Below are positions 1-15,100 of a DNA stretch of 64,000 nucleotides, in pieces. The DNA comes from Pogonophryne albipinna (taxonomy: Eukaryota; Chordata; Actinopteri; Perciformes; Artedidraconidae), in contig CM053259.1 in assembly GCA_028583405.1 (NCBI GenBank), positions 15,428,594 to 15,492,593 of the forward strand. Direction: 5' to 3'. The notes beneath the pieces were generated by a model. The model worked only from the letters and a program-made list of their open reading frames with translations, was not told the origin of the DNA and searched no databases. The translations under genes were made by a program, and so were the position numbers. Position 1 is the first letter of the stretch, and each line of letters starts with the position of its first letter.

Positions 1-259
1 CTTTGATTCATGTCGTTTATAACTGGAATATTACAATTATTATTAACTTTGTCTGTACAAAGTAGCCTGTCCAGGAAATATGCCCAAATCAACAAAAACT
101 CCGAGCCGGCAGGCAAGACGCACCGCTTCTGAAACGTTTCTGAAATGCTTCTGAAATGCTTCTGAAACGCGCCCGGTAGGGTGTGACGCCGGAGGAGGCC
201 GGACCAAAACCGCGGCGCAGCCGTGACGCGACGCAGACGGACCTGGTGGAATCTAGCAG
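1..259 (-). mobile_element. PIF/Harbinger-like non-autonomous element, copy 1 (cut by window edge)
   Basis: Positions 1-121 are the near-perfect reverse complement of 11722-11842, and about 123-259 match the reverse complement of 10413-10530. This is a second, oppositely oriented copy of the element at 10413-12179. The terminus at 240-259 matches the terminal inverted repeat of copy 2 (core GATTCCACC/GGTGGAATC) and is followed by TTA at 260-262, the target triplet that also borders copy 2. The rest of the element lies before position 1. No transposase frame is visible, so it is probably a MITE. The family assignment rests on the 3-bp TTA target site and is an inference. Confidence 0.7.
126..169. 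repeat. Subterminal 11-bp tandem repeat (4 units)
   Basis: Four head-to-tail 11-mers (consensus CTTCTGAAATG, with TG or CG at the end) occupy the subterminal part of the Harbinger-like copy. Related CTTCTG units occur near the other end of copy 2 at about 12043-12065. Subterminal short repeats are typical transposase-binding arrays in DNA transposons, so that role is a plausible inference. Confidence 0.8.
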
Positions 260-569
260 TTAGAGTTTTACTCGCTACAGGGTGTACTTTGAGGGTTTGT
301 GGTTTGCAGACCGTTTACATGCATAAAAACCTTCATAACACACAAGGGGATGGGTAATAACCGGAAAAGCATGACATGGGACCTTTAAATAACTAGTGAC
401 ATTTTAATAAATATAGCAAAAAAGGTCTCCAAAAAAGGCATATAACCTGGCCGGCTTATATTAGCCAGTGTGTATTTCTTCAAGCACCACAAGATTCAGA
501 GTTTATAAAGTGCAATTCTGGGCCATTTATTGTCTCATTTCTCCAAACACATACAGTAAAAATGCCTGT
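260..569. other. Unassigned flank
   Basis: Mixed-composition DNA between the Harbinger-like end and the LINE scrap. I see no coding potential, RNA gene or recognisable repeat. Confidence 0.5.
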
Positions 570-708
570 TTTGAAGCCCTAATGTCACAGCAGGATTTGG
601 AAAAACTTGTCCATGCTTTTATCTTCAGTAGACTCGACTACTGCAATGGTGTCTTCACAGGTCTCACTAAAAAATCTATTAGAAAGCTGCAGCTGATTCA
701 GAACGCCG
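570..708 (+). mobile_element. LINE reverse-transcriptase fragment (L2/CR1/Rex1 group)
   Basis: Translation from the ATG at 582 gives a stretch containing LVHAFIFSRLDYCNGVFTGL and IRKLQLIQNA. This is almost identical to the C-terminal part of the reverse transcriptase encoded on the - strand at 45502-46678. Similarity starts at about 565-570 and stops abruptly at 708, where the sequence becomes unrelated. It is a dead internal fragment of the same LINE family, not a host gene. Confidence 0.85.
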
Positions 709-2121
709 AGAGACGGCTGGGTGACCGCAGTGCAGAATCGCTGTATAGTTTAAATCTCCTAACAATGTTGTCCATTTTAGACATAGGCTTATTATATTTA
801 CAGCCCTTAATAACATCCATTTTCTGGCCGTTTTCGTTGTGATCGCTAAATTCCCCTTGTTTATAATAATCACGTTACTTCAGCAGGATACTGTAGTGAT
901 TCAAGTGTGATTTTAGCAAACGAGTGCTTTTGTTTTGAAATCACTTCCGTGAGTTTCACCCCGCCCCTCGCTTCAATGACCATTAGACCATTTAATAATG
1001 TAAAAAGCAAAAAGGCCTCTCAGACGCTCTTCCGTTTACGTGTTAAATAAAGAAAAACAATTGGACGGTAGATACACGGATTCTACTCATATACTGACAA
1101 ATACAAGACCGCAATTGGCCAGTTGTTTGGAGGTTGAGAAAGAAATTGTCTCTTAAACTTCTTCATCACTTCCATCATCCTGTATCAACAGGGTATGTAC
1201 TATGATGGCAGATGTTGTACAGCTATGTTTTGTCTCCAAAAAAAGTATTTTGATCAAGTAAAGTGAATTGTTCATACTTTATTATTATATATGGCTTTGC
1301 AGGCCACACACACTGCATTGTTTTTTATTATCGGCTTGTTTTCCAAGCCTTCATATGATGACCATATTTATTTTGCTGAGAATTTGTCAATTTCCTCCTA
1401 ATTCCAGTCCTTACTGTTCCTCTAAACAGATTGTCCTCAGTTTATCTCTTCGCTCTTGCCGCCTTCCGTCCTTTACGACCATTTACCAACACATCACTCG
1501 CTTCCCCAAAGGCTCAGCCCTCATCCTAGCATCCATTTCCCAGCGCTCCCTTTCCATCACAGCCCGATGCTGAGGAACATTGTTCTTGATTGCTTGGCAG
1601 ATGCCATTATCCTGGGCTTATATCTTCACAATCACATTAGCCATTTGCACAGCTGGGTGCTTACTGAAGCAAGGCGGATTAAGCATCACACTTGAGGCTG
1701 CAGAATGATGGAGACCCACCTGAAGCTCATAGGCCAGGACTCTCCTCAGCACCATGCATTACCAAAAACACTGATGGCCTTCCTTCAATTTAGCCACTGC
1801 CTCCGTGCCTCCTCCTCCATCTTTCCTTCCTGCACTTCTCAGTTTCTCAGTTTATACTTCAGTCTTCTTTAACCTTCTCTACCCCTCCCTTGATTCCTGC
1901 GCTGTAATTTCTTCCTTCCTCCATCCTCCATCTATCCGTGCCCCCAGGCTCTGTCTATTTTGTCTTTTCTTTCCTCCACTTTCTAACTTTTTTGTCCCTT
2001 ATGCTTTTTGTTCATTCCCTACTTAATCACCTGTATGGGCAGAGTGGAGTAAAGGGACTGCAAAATGCTAAAATGATTCACACCCAATGAAAAAGTAGAG
2101 AAAGGAGGATTAGGGAAGTTT
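709..2121. other. Upstream DNA without recognisable genes
   Basis: Short chance frames only. 1790-2030 is strongly pyrimidine-rich on the + strand (CCTCC/TTCC runs), which produces open frames without coding character. No RNA gene or clear element is seen. Confidence 0.5.
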
Positions 2122-2303
2122 GTTAGGGTGTCATAACAGTTTCGGTTCAGTTCAAAAATACATTTTATACACTCTTTCTCTTTACAGTGGTGTTTATTTG
2201 TGTGTGTCTTGAAGTTATAAATGCTGTTTTTATTTTTGTCACATTTACTTTTCAGTAGATCACCTGATTAATCAAATAAATCGCTGTTTACTGACACCCT
2301 AAC
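2122..2303. mobile_element. Candidate 182-bp MITE with GTTAGGGTGTCA terminal inverted repeats
   Basis: GTTAGGGTGTCA at 2122-2133 is perfectly inverted as TGACACCCTAAC at 2292-2303. With one or two gaps the similarity extends inward through TAACAG versus GTAAACAG. Size and structure fit a miniature inverted-repeat element. No matching target-site duplication is visible in the flanks, so the superfamily is open. Confidence 0.5.
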
Positions 2304-4289
2304 CGGACATTAAACTCAGTCAAGACTACCTCGTTTTATACCATTAACATTAAAGATGAGATCACACTTAAATGAAACATCAGGAAAAGGAGGAACAGAT
2401 GGGTATAGGAAATTAGAGATTGCACAGATAGGGGCCAGGGGGAAGAATAAAGAAATCCCAGTGAGATAGAGACCAGCACATTTTCCCCTGGAATATTGCT
2501 CACGCCAGGAGTAAAGCCAGTTAGGAAATCAATATGAAGTCGACACGAATATATGAAAGTGTTGAGGCTGATTGATGATAACAAATTATCTAAATAATCA
2601 ATAATGCTATACAGTAGCTGCTGTTCATGAATTAATCAGAGAGTCAGAGTCAAGGTAACAAGCCATGGTTACCTGTACTGTATTGTGCACTGACGCCTAC
2701 TGCAAAATGCAAGCCGTGCTGCTGCAGAAGTATAATAAGCATACATAAACAGTGCATCACATTGTACAAAGTCGAAAGAACAACTGCGCTCAATAACTTA
2801 TGACACTGGGAAGCCTCTATTCAGGATACACACTTGTACACACAAAGCAGCTCATAAATATGCATCTGTGCCTCTGCTGCTTGAGACGGGTCCAGGAAAC
2901 ATATTAAATGTCACTCTCCAGATTTTCATCTCACTTTCATTGGCACTGTGTTGATGGTGAATGCAACAGGAAAAGAGAGATCATCAGTTTATGAAGAAAT
3001 AGAAGAATCTGCTTCTTATATGCAGCACTTTTCCGCTCTGAGTGCGAGGCGACAAATAGATGACAAATGTTTGAGTGGATGGAGGCGAGTCAGCCACCGG
3101 AGCTGTACAGAGAGGTGGTGGGACAGAGATGGGGAGAGTTGGTTGGAGAAAAAAAAAGTGATGGTACCTGCTCTTTCATCCGCCCCTTTACTCCAGTCGC
3201 CACGGCAACATGCCTGGCGGGCACTCAAGAGAGGCGTCATCACTGACAAAAACAACAGAGTGAGTGAGAGGAAACGAGAGCAAAATAGACAGACTGTGTG
3301 TATGAATGAGAGAAGAGAGGAGAAAGTAGGCAGCAGATCTACAACTGACTTTGAATACCTCACTCAAAGTCTGAATATGACCTTCAGGGATTCAGCTGAG
3401 AAGTGTAATGAACATTCATTCATCATTGGAGGTCAGGCAGATTAATGTTCGGATCCCTCAGCTAAAGTTTCACCAACAGCGTCTACGAACACGTTTATGG
3501 GTGTGAATATCCCTGATATCCCCTCAAAAAGGGACACTATTATGAGATATGAAATTGGCAGAGTTAATCAAACCGAGGCTAATGCTTAATATTTGGAATT
3601 AACTGAGCCATTAATACTGCATCAGGCTGACGTTAGGCTAGATAGAGTGGTTAAACCACCACAGGCGAAATTAAAAAGGTTAATTAAAGTCTCCAAATGT
3701 TCATGCACTCTCCCTCAGTCTCTATTTCCCTGTGAAACACACACACGCACACACACATAATTACTCCCACACGTGTGTTATTACCATGCTTGTGATGGCC
3801 TTCCGCTGACTATTAATTGTCTTATATTAATTTGAATTCTAGCGCTTGCTTTAACCCTTAACTTATGCTGAATAGTGAATCTGAAATAACCACATTTTTC
3901 AAAATGTTTCTCTCCAGCAACATCAATAATAAATGCTCCTTAAAAAAAGAGCCAGCAGACAAAATATACCACACAAAAACACACTTACTTTTGTATAGCC
4001 TCATAGGGCTTTGCCCAGATAATAGCTGCTGAAAATGTACATGTGTTGTGTGTGAATGTGTAACCATGTGTGAAAGCAAGTCCTTGACAGTACAAGGCTG
4101 AGCAAGTTCATTGGAGAATATTTTAAAGTCCTGTTGCTGTGATTTTACTTTATTAAACTTTGTTAAAAGACTGAATCCATCTGGCCTCTGCCATTGTAGG
4201 TCCTGAACTTTTGACCCAGCCTTAACATTATCGGTTCTTAGAATAAGACAGCACCATTACCACTCTGTTTTAATCCTTTCAGTCCTTTT
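2304..4289. other. Upstream DNA without recognisable genes
   Basis: A purine-rich stretch at 2945-3445 opens long frames on both strands, but the composition is low-complexity and the translation matches no family I recognise. A short CA run lies at 3739-3757. No RNA genes or promoters are recognised. Confidence 0.5.
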
Positions 4290-4387
4290 CTCTAGGTTTT
4301 TGGCAGACATTTGGGGAGGGGGGTTGTGCTTAATGTGTTGGGTGTCTCTTCTGCTTGGGGCCCCCATAGTGTCTTGCTGCGCCACTG
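4290..4387. mobile_element. hAT-like element remnant, right end
   Basis: The block running from a G-rich tract through GTCTCTTCTGCTTGGGGCCC and ending in GCGCCACTG resembles 43075-43130, which reads GTCTCTTCTGCCTGGGGCCC. A terminal CACTG is typical of hAT inverted ends. Only the terminal part is recognisable here. Confidence 0.5.
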
Positions 4388-4459
4388 AGCGTAGCCTACT
4401 TTTAGATAAAGGGGGTTGTGATTCTTAGCAGAATCTGAAGGTCAGTGCATGGTTTGATC

Positions 4460-4640
4460 CGAGGCCCCTTCAGTCTACATATTGAAGTGTCCTTTGGCAA
4501 GACACTGAACCTGAAATTGGTCTTGATGGCAGCTAGTGGAATGTGTGTGTGTGAATGTTGACTTGTGTTGTTAAGTTCAATGTGAGCGAATGCATAGACT
4601 GAAAAAAGCTCTATCAAACCAGTTGATTTACATGTGCAGT
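4460..4640. repeat. Dispersed teleost repeat (GAAGTGTCCTTTGGCAAGAC type)
   Basis: The run GAAGTGTCCTTTGGCAAGAC, then ACTGAACC and a TGTGTGTGTGAATG stretch, and an ending like AAAAAGCTCTATCAAACC, resemble a very common ray-finned-fish interspersed repeat. That repeat usually ends in AAAGCGCTATATAAA. Recognised from memory of the family; the name is not certain. Confidence 0.55.
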
Positions 4641-5096
4641 ATTTGATCCTCTATGGTTGTAAATGTTAGTGTAAAACTCACCTTTTATTGCAAAATCGTA
4701 TCCTATACAAACAATACAAACCTTGTATTAATGAATAAATTGAACCTAAACCTTTACATTAAACACATGGAACCTTTAAGAAGTGTCCATGCAGTCAAAA
4801 ACATATTTTCCGGATTATTTCGACTCTGGATACGCAGATAAACACACACAGTGCATGTTTTGAGGGGGCGGGACAGCGGCAGCTCGCGGCCGTCAGAGGG
4901 CGGGGCAGCAGCGGGCTTGGAGCGGGTCTGTGGCGGTGTGTGTTGCGGTGTGTGCGCAGCGTGTGGCTGCTGCTGCTGGTGAGAGGAGCGTAGGCACACA
5001 AAGCTTTCTCCGGAGATTCCAGCGGCTTTAAAGCTGTGCAAAGCGCAGTAAACACCGACCTCATCTCTCAGCTGTCACAATTGCCTTATCTGTAGC

Positions 5097-5150
5097 ATGC
5101 CTGTGTTCTCCTCTAATGAAAGCAGAGCTGCCCGACCTAACAAGGAGTGA
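5097..5150 (+). CDS. Upstream ORF 1 in the efna3 leader (17 codons)
   Basis: An ATG at 5097 opens 17 codons and stops with TGA at 5148-5150. The -3 base is T, a weak start context. It lies only if the transcript begins upstream of about 5090. It could dampen translation of the ephrin start at 5366, but expression is not shown by the sequence. Confidence 0.3.
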   Translation: MPVFSSNESRAARPNKE

Positions 5151-5226
5151 CTTGAAAGTGCGCAGAGAGACAACTCCAAGTGTGAAGATGTGCAAATGGG
5201 TCTCGTCGCAATGGGATTCAAGTTGA
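5116..5226 (+). CDS. Upstream ORF 2 in the efna3 leader (36 codons)
   Basis: An ATG at 5116 opens 36 codons to TGA at 5224-5226. It overlaps uORF 1 in another frame and contains a second in-frame ATG at 5188. Further upstream ATGs follow at 5196 (13 codons, stop at 5237) and 5294 (2 codons). No conserved peptide is recognised. Confidence 0.3.
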   Translation: MKAELPDLTRSDLKVRRETTPSVKMCKWVSSQWDSS

Positions 5227-5365
5227 AGTCACCCTGATTCACCCCGTTGTTAAGGTAACCGGGAACTTGAAAAGGCGTTTTCTGACCGCCGGGATGTTGT
5301 GAACGACACGCCGCCTGGGACAGAAGGAAGAGGGGAACCAGGGCTGGACGAGCACCGGAGGGATT

Positions 5366-5475
5366 ATGGCTCTCGCAACGTTTTCTCTCAGCCTCTTCAC
5401 GCTGGTGCTTACTAACTTGCACCTGTCGAGAGCCAACGACCGGCATGCGGTGTACTGGAACAGCTCAAACCTCCT
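5366..5475 (+). CDS. efna3: Ephrin-A3, exon 1 (signal peptide and start of ephrin domain)
   Basis: The ATG at 5366 has A at -3 and G at +4, a strong start context. It opens a hydrophobic signal peptide (residues 1-23, ending LHLSRA) and then NDRHAVYWNSSN, the hallmark N-terminus of the mature ephrin-A domain; human ephrin-A3 also reads NRHAVYWNSSN. N32 lies in an N-glycosylation sequon. The exon ends in a strong GTAAGT donor at 5476, after the second base of codon 37. Reading through the donor hits TAA at once, so the intron assignment is firm. Ephrin-A proteins are GPI-anchored ligands of EphA receptors, acting in contact-dependent repulsion in axon guidance and tissue boundaries. Confidence 0.95.
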
Positions 5476-6132
5476 GTAAGTGGCTTTCTGCAGCATTGTG
5501 TTAAACAGCAGATTAACTTGTATTGCCGTTTGTTGTTGCGCACATGATAACTTGTTTACAAAGAGAGTGGTCATCCTCTGCAGCCTTTCTTTTGTGTCCA
5601 GCATTAAGACCTTCAACCACTCAGACACCAACACTAAGCCAATTATTCCCCTAGGTTTAACACAAGACAGACACTCTGATAACCAATAACTCTTTCATCA
5701 ATGCTTCTTTTTATATCTAAAATCATGTCGAGCCTCAGACTTCTGTTTTACGAGTCATTTATTAAATAAGATTGATGCATCTACAATCTTCTTTCTGTGC
5801 GCCCTGCTATAGAGGGTTTACAGTATGAATATTTCATTGCCATCTTACATCTAGTCCCTCTTCTGCTTCACACTAATGACTCATTTAGGGAGTCATCTTT
5901 TCAGTGCACCTGCTTTCAATTTGTGTTGTGTAAGTGTCACCTTACCTGCCTCACATAATGTTGCCCCTTGTATGTGAAATCTAATGGCCAATCAAAAGAT
6001 TACCATTGTTTTCCTTTGGCTGCTGAATAATGCAATTATATAGCCAGCATTTGGTTGGTAAAAGGTACCTTTTTGCATCCTGCATACCCATCTCTAACTT
6101 CCATACATTTGCTTGGGTATGTACACTTGCTT

Positions 6133-10409
<4,277 letters not shown>

Positions 10410-11102
10410 TTACCCCTCGATTCCACCGGGTCCGTCTGCGTCGCATTACTACGGCTGCGCCGCGGTTTTAGTCCGGCCTCCTCCGGCGTCATACCCTACC
10501 GGGCGCGTATCGGGAGCATTTCAGAAGCGGAGCCAAGGCCGGATTAACCATATGGGCAACCTGGGCAAGTGCCCGGGGGCCCTTGAGCAAAGAGGGCCCT
10601 CAGTGACAAGATGAAAAAAAAAAAAAATATTCAGGCAAAACCTCACTCATCATACATTGTTTTAAATGACATTCACTCTTCGCCATAAATAACACAGCTT
10701 TTCTATAGGGTCAAATTAATATATTTTCTAAACCGTCTCTGTACTGTAGGTCTCACTCAAGCCGCCAGGAAGTGCGCCAGACTCTGATGAGAATATTCGT
10801 TGTGGCCAAACGGCAGTACTACTAGTCCAGCAGGAAGGGCCCTCAGATTTTGAGATACCCCTACCCGAGGTAGAACAAATGACAACAATGATTTTTCTTA
10901 TATTTAGGGTCTCCCATTAATGAAATTGATAGTTGTCAAATTTTATTTTGGGGGAAAAAATGTTTTTTTGGTTGTTCTTTAGAACTACCCAAATCCCTGA
11001 AAAAGAGCCAAATTAGACCAGGCCGAATGTGGGAAAGGTGACAAAAAAGCCCATAACTTGAGAGTGACCTCTCTTATCCTCTTTAGATTTGCTGAGGTAT
11101 GA

Positions 11103-11137
11103 ACCAGGTGGCTGTCCTACATCACCAAATAGTCAGA
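11103..11137. repeat. 35-bp direct repeat, unit 1
   Basis: The core CTACATCACCAAATAGTCAG recurs with two mismatches in the whole unit at 11473-11507, exactly 370 bp downstream, inside the 1.2-kb insertion. It may be a remnant of a duplicated internal module of the element. Confidence 0.8.
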
Positions 11138-11472
11138 CAATTATTTAACTAAAAAAATACTGAATTATAGTCCTGTAAACTTAGCTTTAGTTTAGACGGA
11201 AATTGGACTTTTTGGTGATAGGAACATAGGACTCACTTTTCTCTCATTTATCAGAAAAACAGAAATCCCTAAAAAATATGCCATTACTGAATTGTCTAGG
11301 GTGCTATTGAACACTAACCAGTAGTTGTATGGAAATATCTGGTACAGTTCTATTGCAAATGAGATTTCTTTAGACATAGGCCTACCTCTTCTCCGAATGG
11401 GGGATAAGTGGCACAATAGCTTATAAGTTAAGAATGCTTACTCTGATGGTCATTATATTTGGAGAGGGAAAT

Positions 11473-11507
11473 ACCAGGTGGCTGAACTACATCACCAAAT
11501 AGTCAGA
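11473..11507. repeat. 35-bp direct repeat, unit 2
   Basis: Second unit of the repeat at 11103-11137. It differs by AA in place of TC in its centre. The flanks on both sides are only weakly similar. Confidence 0.8.
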
Positions 11508-12182
11508 ATAAGAGTAACTCAATACAATAAAGTGTATTAGTTCTAAATTGCAAGCCTCTAAAACATAGGTGTAAATAGTACAGGTTGTATTGAAACTGGA
11601 AACTTAATTCAAAGTACAGTCTATAAATCATCAAATAATTCTGTGAGATGTCAAGTATATAGATACTAGAATATAATGTTAAATGTCAGGTTCCTCAGAA
11701 ACGTTAGGGGACACATTTTGAGCGTCTTGCCTGCCGGCTCGCAGTTTTTGTTGATTTGGGCATATTTCCTGGACAGGCTACTTTGTACAGACAAAGTTAA
11801 TAATAATTGTAATATTCCAGTTATACACGACATGAATCAAAGATATGTTGCTGTATTTTAGTGGTACAAAAATGCATTCATCATCATAATTATTCTATAT
11901 ATATAATTTACACAGTGCCTGTAAACCGGAGGAGAACGCTGGCATTTCTCCTCCTACTTGAAAGACTACGGAGGGATAGGGTCTGCAAAATTAGTTTATT
12001 TTGGGGATGGGAATCCTATTTTGAGCAGAGCCCAGCGCCGAAACGCTTCTGGGACGCTTCTGAGCCGTAATGCAGCGCGTCTGGTGGAATAGCACCCATT
12101 GACTAGAGTGGCCGCGATATTTGCGAACGCCGCAGCGCGGCCGTAATACGACGCAGACGGACCCGGTGGAATCTAGGGGTTA

Positions 12183-15100
12183 CATAGTCCCTCTAGTGGT
12201 TTGGGGCAACTAAGCCTGCTAGCTTTCATTATTATGAGAAATTGGCAGGTTTGGTGGGCCATAATAGCCTGTTCATGGGCTATGATGGGAAAGTGCCATG
12301 GGACTCATCTAGAGCTGCCCCAGGTGAGGGGTACTTTCTTAGGAGTGGTCCAAAGGAAAACATAGTTTGGCCCTTCAAACGCCATCAAAAGCGATTAACA
12401 TTCCTTGTGCTCCAAGGTTATATAAAACTGCACTTAACTGGCAGTGGGAACCCACAGGAGAGAGACCTGATCCCATCCAGGTAGAACCAATTTCAGACTC
12501 AATGATTTGAATGCAAATGCTTTCTACAAAGAAGGCTTTCCAACTTCCGAATGGTGGCTCCACAGTACATTACACTGGGAGTCTGCACCGCAGTGCCCGT
12601 TACCCACTGGGAAATTACATTGTTACTATGATGGAAATGGTTGCCATGTAGGAAAAATATCAAAGCTGTTGATAGGTGGATGAACACTGGCTGGTGTTTG
12701 ATTATTTGGGAAATGGGCCTTGTTACACTACATGGGCTGGAAAATTATTTGGAAGCCGCAGCAGTGGGTTAAAATAATTTGTTTTGTTATTGAGGCAGGA
12801 GGCCTCTGAGGTGGTATTTTGTAACGACCAGCGCCCTCAGAGTTATCAGTGTCCCCTTCATGAAAAAGGCAGCAAGAGAGGACACAGGTTTGTGCTCTGT
12901 CATATCTTGTTCTCTGTTCATTCCCTTCAGGTCTTGAGCCATGACAGGTCTTCCCTCTAATGCTCTTGGGTGCTTAACAACAGCGGTTTTACGAGGAGTG
13001 GAAACTGTCCGCACAGCTTAGTGGATGATACGGCTCCAGTTTTGCTTTCATGCGAGGGCAATTTGGAATATGGGCAGCGTAATAATTAGGTATTCTGTTA
13101 TAATTGAGATTTATCCTTTTGAGGATGTAATTATATGAAGGCCTGAGACCCTTTGGCAGGCGTTGTCTCTGTAATGAGAATATTTGAAGAAAATTGAAAT
13201 CTCTCTAGTGCTCTGTGCATCTGGAATGACAAAAGGTAATTTGACCCTTCAGCAGCAGCCGCCACCTCCAGCGGCTTAATATATCCCTCTTATATTGTTG
13301 GAGGGAACATTTAAAATCAGTACATCTTCAAGCGAAACTGCTCTATTACAAATATGATGGCAAAGTCTTTAGAGCTTGAAAGTGTGATGTAAGTGGATCG
13401 GACGGGAAGCTACTACTGGCAACAAATTAAAGTTATGTTCTTGTGAGGAAGCTGGAGGGCTGTGTTGCTTAAAATATTTCCAAGTATTTAAATACTCTTG
13501 CCTCGTGGGCTAGCCGAAAAAGTCATTACATAAAACATTTATTTGGAGAGAGCATGTATCTCTTGTTGTAAACTATACAGAATGACCTGTACACACAAGC
13601 CATTATGCAGTCATTGAGCCAGGATTGTCTGGAGAGGGGTCAAATGGGCCCATTAGTACTATTCCAGGGCGGCACTGTTTTGTTTAAGAGGGAAAATAAA
13701 CAATACTGAGAACAGAAAGCCAAATCTGTGCTGTAAAATGATTTGGAATAGATAAGAGAATGTATATAACATACTGTATACTGTATAGAAAGGGCAGGGG
13801 ATTGTAATTTAACCACGTTTGGTCCAGTCTATGAACCCTAACTTGCGTAACAGATAATTGCCATCACGACACGTTCTGGAAATCACAAAGACTCAACCTG
13901 TCCAAGTCCAACTTGTATCAGTATTAAGCAATATGACAAAGTTATCAAAATAATATTGTGTTGTGCCACTACTGTCTGACAAGCTGTTTGTAATTTACTG
14001 CGGAGCCTTGGCGGCATCATGATGGAGAAACATTTCAGTAAACTTGGGAAGATGCCCACGACTGCACACGTTGTTTGTTTGCTAGAAAGTCCCTGTGCTT
14101 TTTGTGGAGACAAGAGGCAGAGTCAACCAACGACATGGCAGAGTTACTCTCAAAGAGAACTAAAACTGCACCAAAACGGAAACATTTTGGGTTTGCAACA
14201 GAGTGCTGGACAATTCATCCAGCTTGCCGCCATCTCCGATTGTCACTTAAAAACATTTTCCACTGGCCCAACATTAGCACCTGCTCTAACAGATGAGCTC
14301 CCTGGGTATTCCGTGTTTAATGAAGTAGCTGATTTATTTTTAATATAAGCTAGCTGCTGCTCGACCGATGTGTGATACAACGTTTTGTGCTTTAGCTAAG
14401 GATGTTTGTTTAACAGATAACAATCAATAAGTTCATTGGGTAGTTTGGCTAACTCATAAAATACATTTGAATACAGCTTTAACATCTACAAATTAGAAGC
14501 CTGGAAATTGCTTTGTTCCTTTGAGTCAACTTGGCACAGTAAAGCTGTAGCGATAGGACATTTTAAATGTTTTAAAAGGGGTCATTTTTGCTCTTGCACT
14601 CTCAAACTCTTAATATTTAATACAAAGTCAGCGGATCTGAGTACAGTTCTGTCATTGGCACCACACTCCTTTCTTTCCGTCCATGTTTCCATATCTTCAA
14701 GCTCATCATTTAATCAGATCTCGTGTTGGTCTGCATCAAAAATCTATTTGGAATTCATTTGCCGCCTTGATGTGTAAATTCAGTTATGGTTAATACATGA
14801 GCTACGGCACATGCATAATCATGTTTCTACTCACACACATGCTTTTTTTTGCTTCCTGGTGTTCTCTCCCATTGATATATGGACAATACGTGACTCATCT
14901 CACACGACTGGCATCCTCCATCAATGGGGGGTGTTCCTTTCCCCTCCTCTCCCCTGCCTCTCTGGATCTGTGTGTACTGTAGTGTTAGTAAGAGAAACAG
15001 CGCTACAGTGCAGTCGTTTATTTGCATTTATTACAGCTGACGGGGGAGGTTTGAGGAGGGACGAGAAAGGGTGGCACCCTGCTTGTTATCATTACCTTTT

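Larger units (their letters stand above)
4855..5365 (+). promoter_or_regulatory. efna3: GC-rich promoter and 5' leader of efna3
   Basis: A sharp rise in G+C and CpG begins near 4860 in otherwise AT-rich DNA. Two Sp1-type GC boxes are visible: GGGGCGGG at 4865-4872 and GGGCGGGGC at 4898-4906. No TATA box is evident, which fits a CpG-type dispersed promoter. The transcription start cannot be fixed from sequence. If it lies near 4900-5000, the leader is about 350-450 nt and contains several upstream ATGs. Confidence 0.65.
10531..11721. mobile_element. 1.2-kb insertion inside the Harbinger-like element (hAT-like start)
   Basis: Copy 1 joins the two flanking blocks directly, so this segment is either a nested insertion in copy 2 or was deleted from copy 1. 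It begins with GGCCGGATTAACCATATGGG and a GCCCGGGGGCCC motif, which resembles termini of vertebrate hAT elements. No clear 8-bp target duplication or matching right end is seen, so nesting is favoured but not proven. No coding region is recognised. Confidence 0.5.
10413..12179 (+). mobile_element. PIF/Harbinger-like element, copy 2, with internal insertion
   Basis: Inverted ends: the left terminus carries GATTCCACCGGGTCCGTCTG and the right terminus carries its inverse, followed by GGGG. Both ends are flanked by a direct TTA triplet (10410-10412 and 12180-12182). TTA is in direct orientation at the two ends, so it is a target-site duplication rather than part of the inverted repeat, as expected for PIF/Harbinger (TWA). 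The inner parts 10413-10530 and 11722-11842 match copy 1 at the window start; the segment 10531-11721 is absent from copy 1. No intact transposase frame is seen. Confidence 0.75.

Noticed and set aside
126..169. CRISPR-like or satellite array
   Set aside because: Four contiguous 11-mers without spacers inside a transposon end in a vertebrate genome.
2948..3445. 165-codon frame upstream of efna3
   Set aside because: Purine-rich, low-complexity, also open on the opposite strand, with no recognisable domain or splice context.
14019..14348. 109-codon frame, considered as a transposase or retrogene scrap
   Set aside because: No domain or family match that I can defend.
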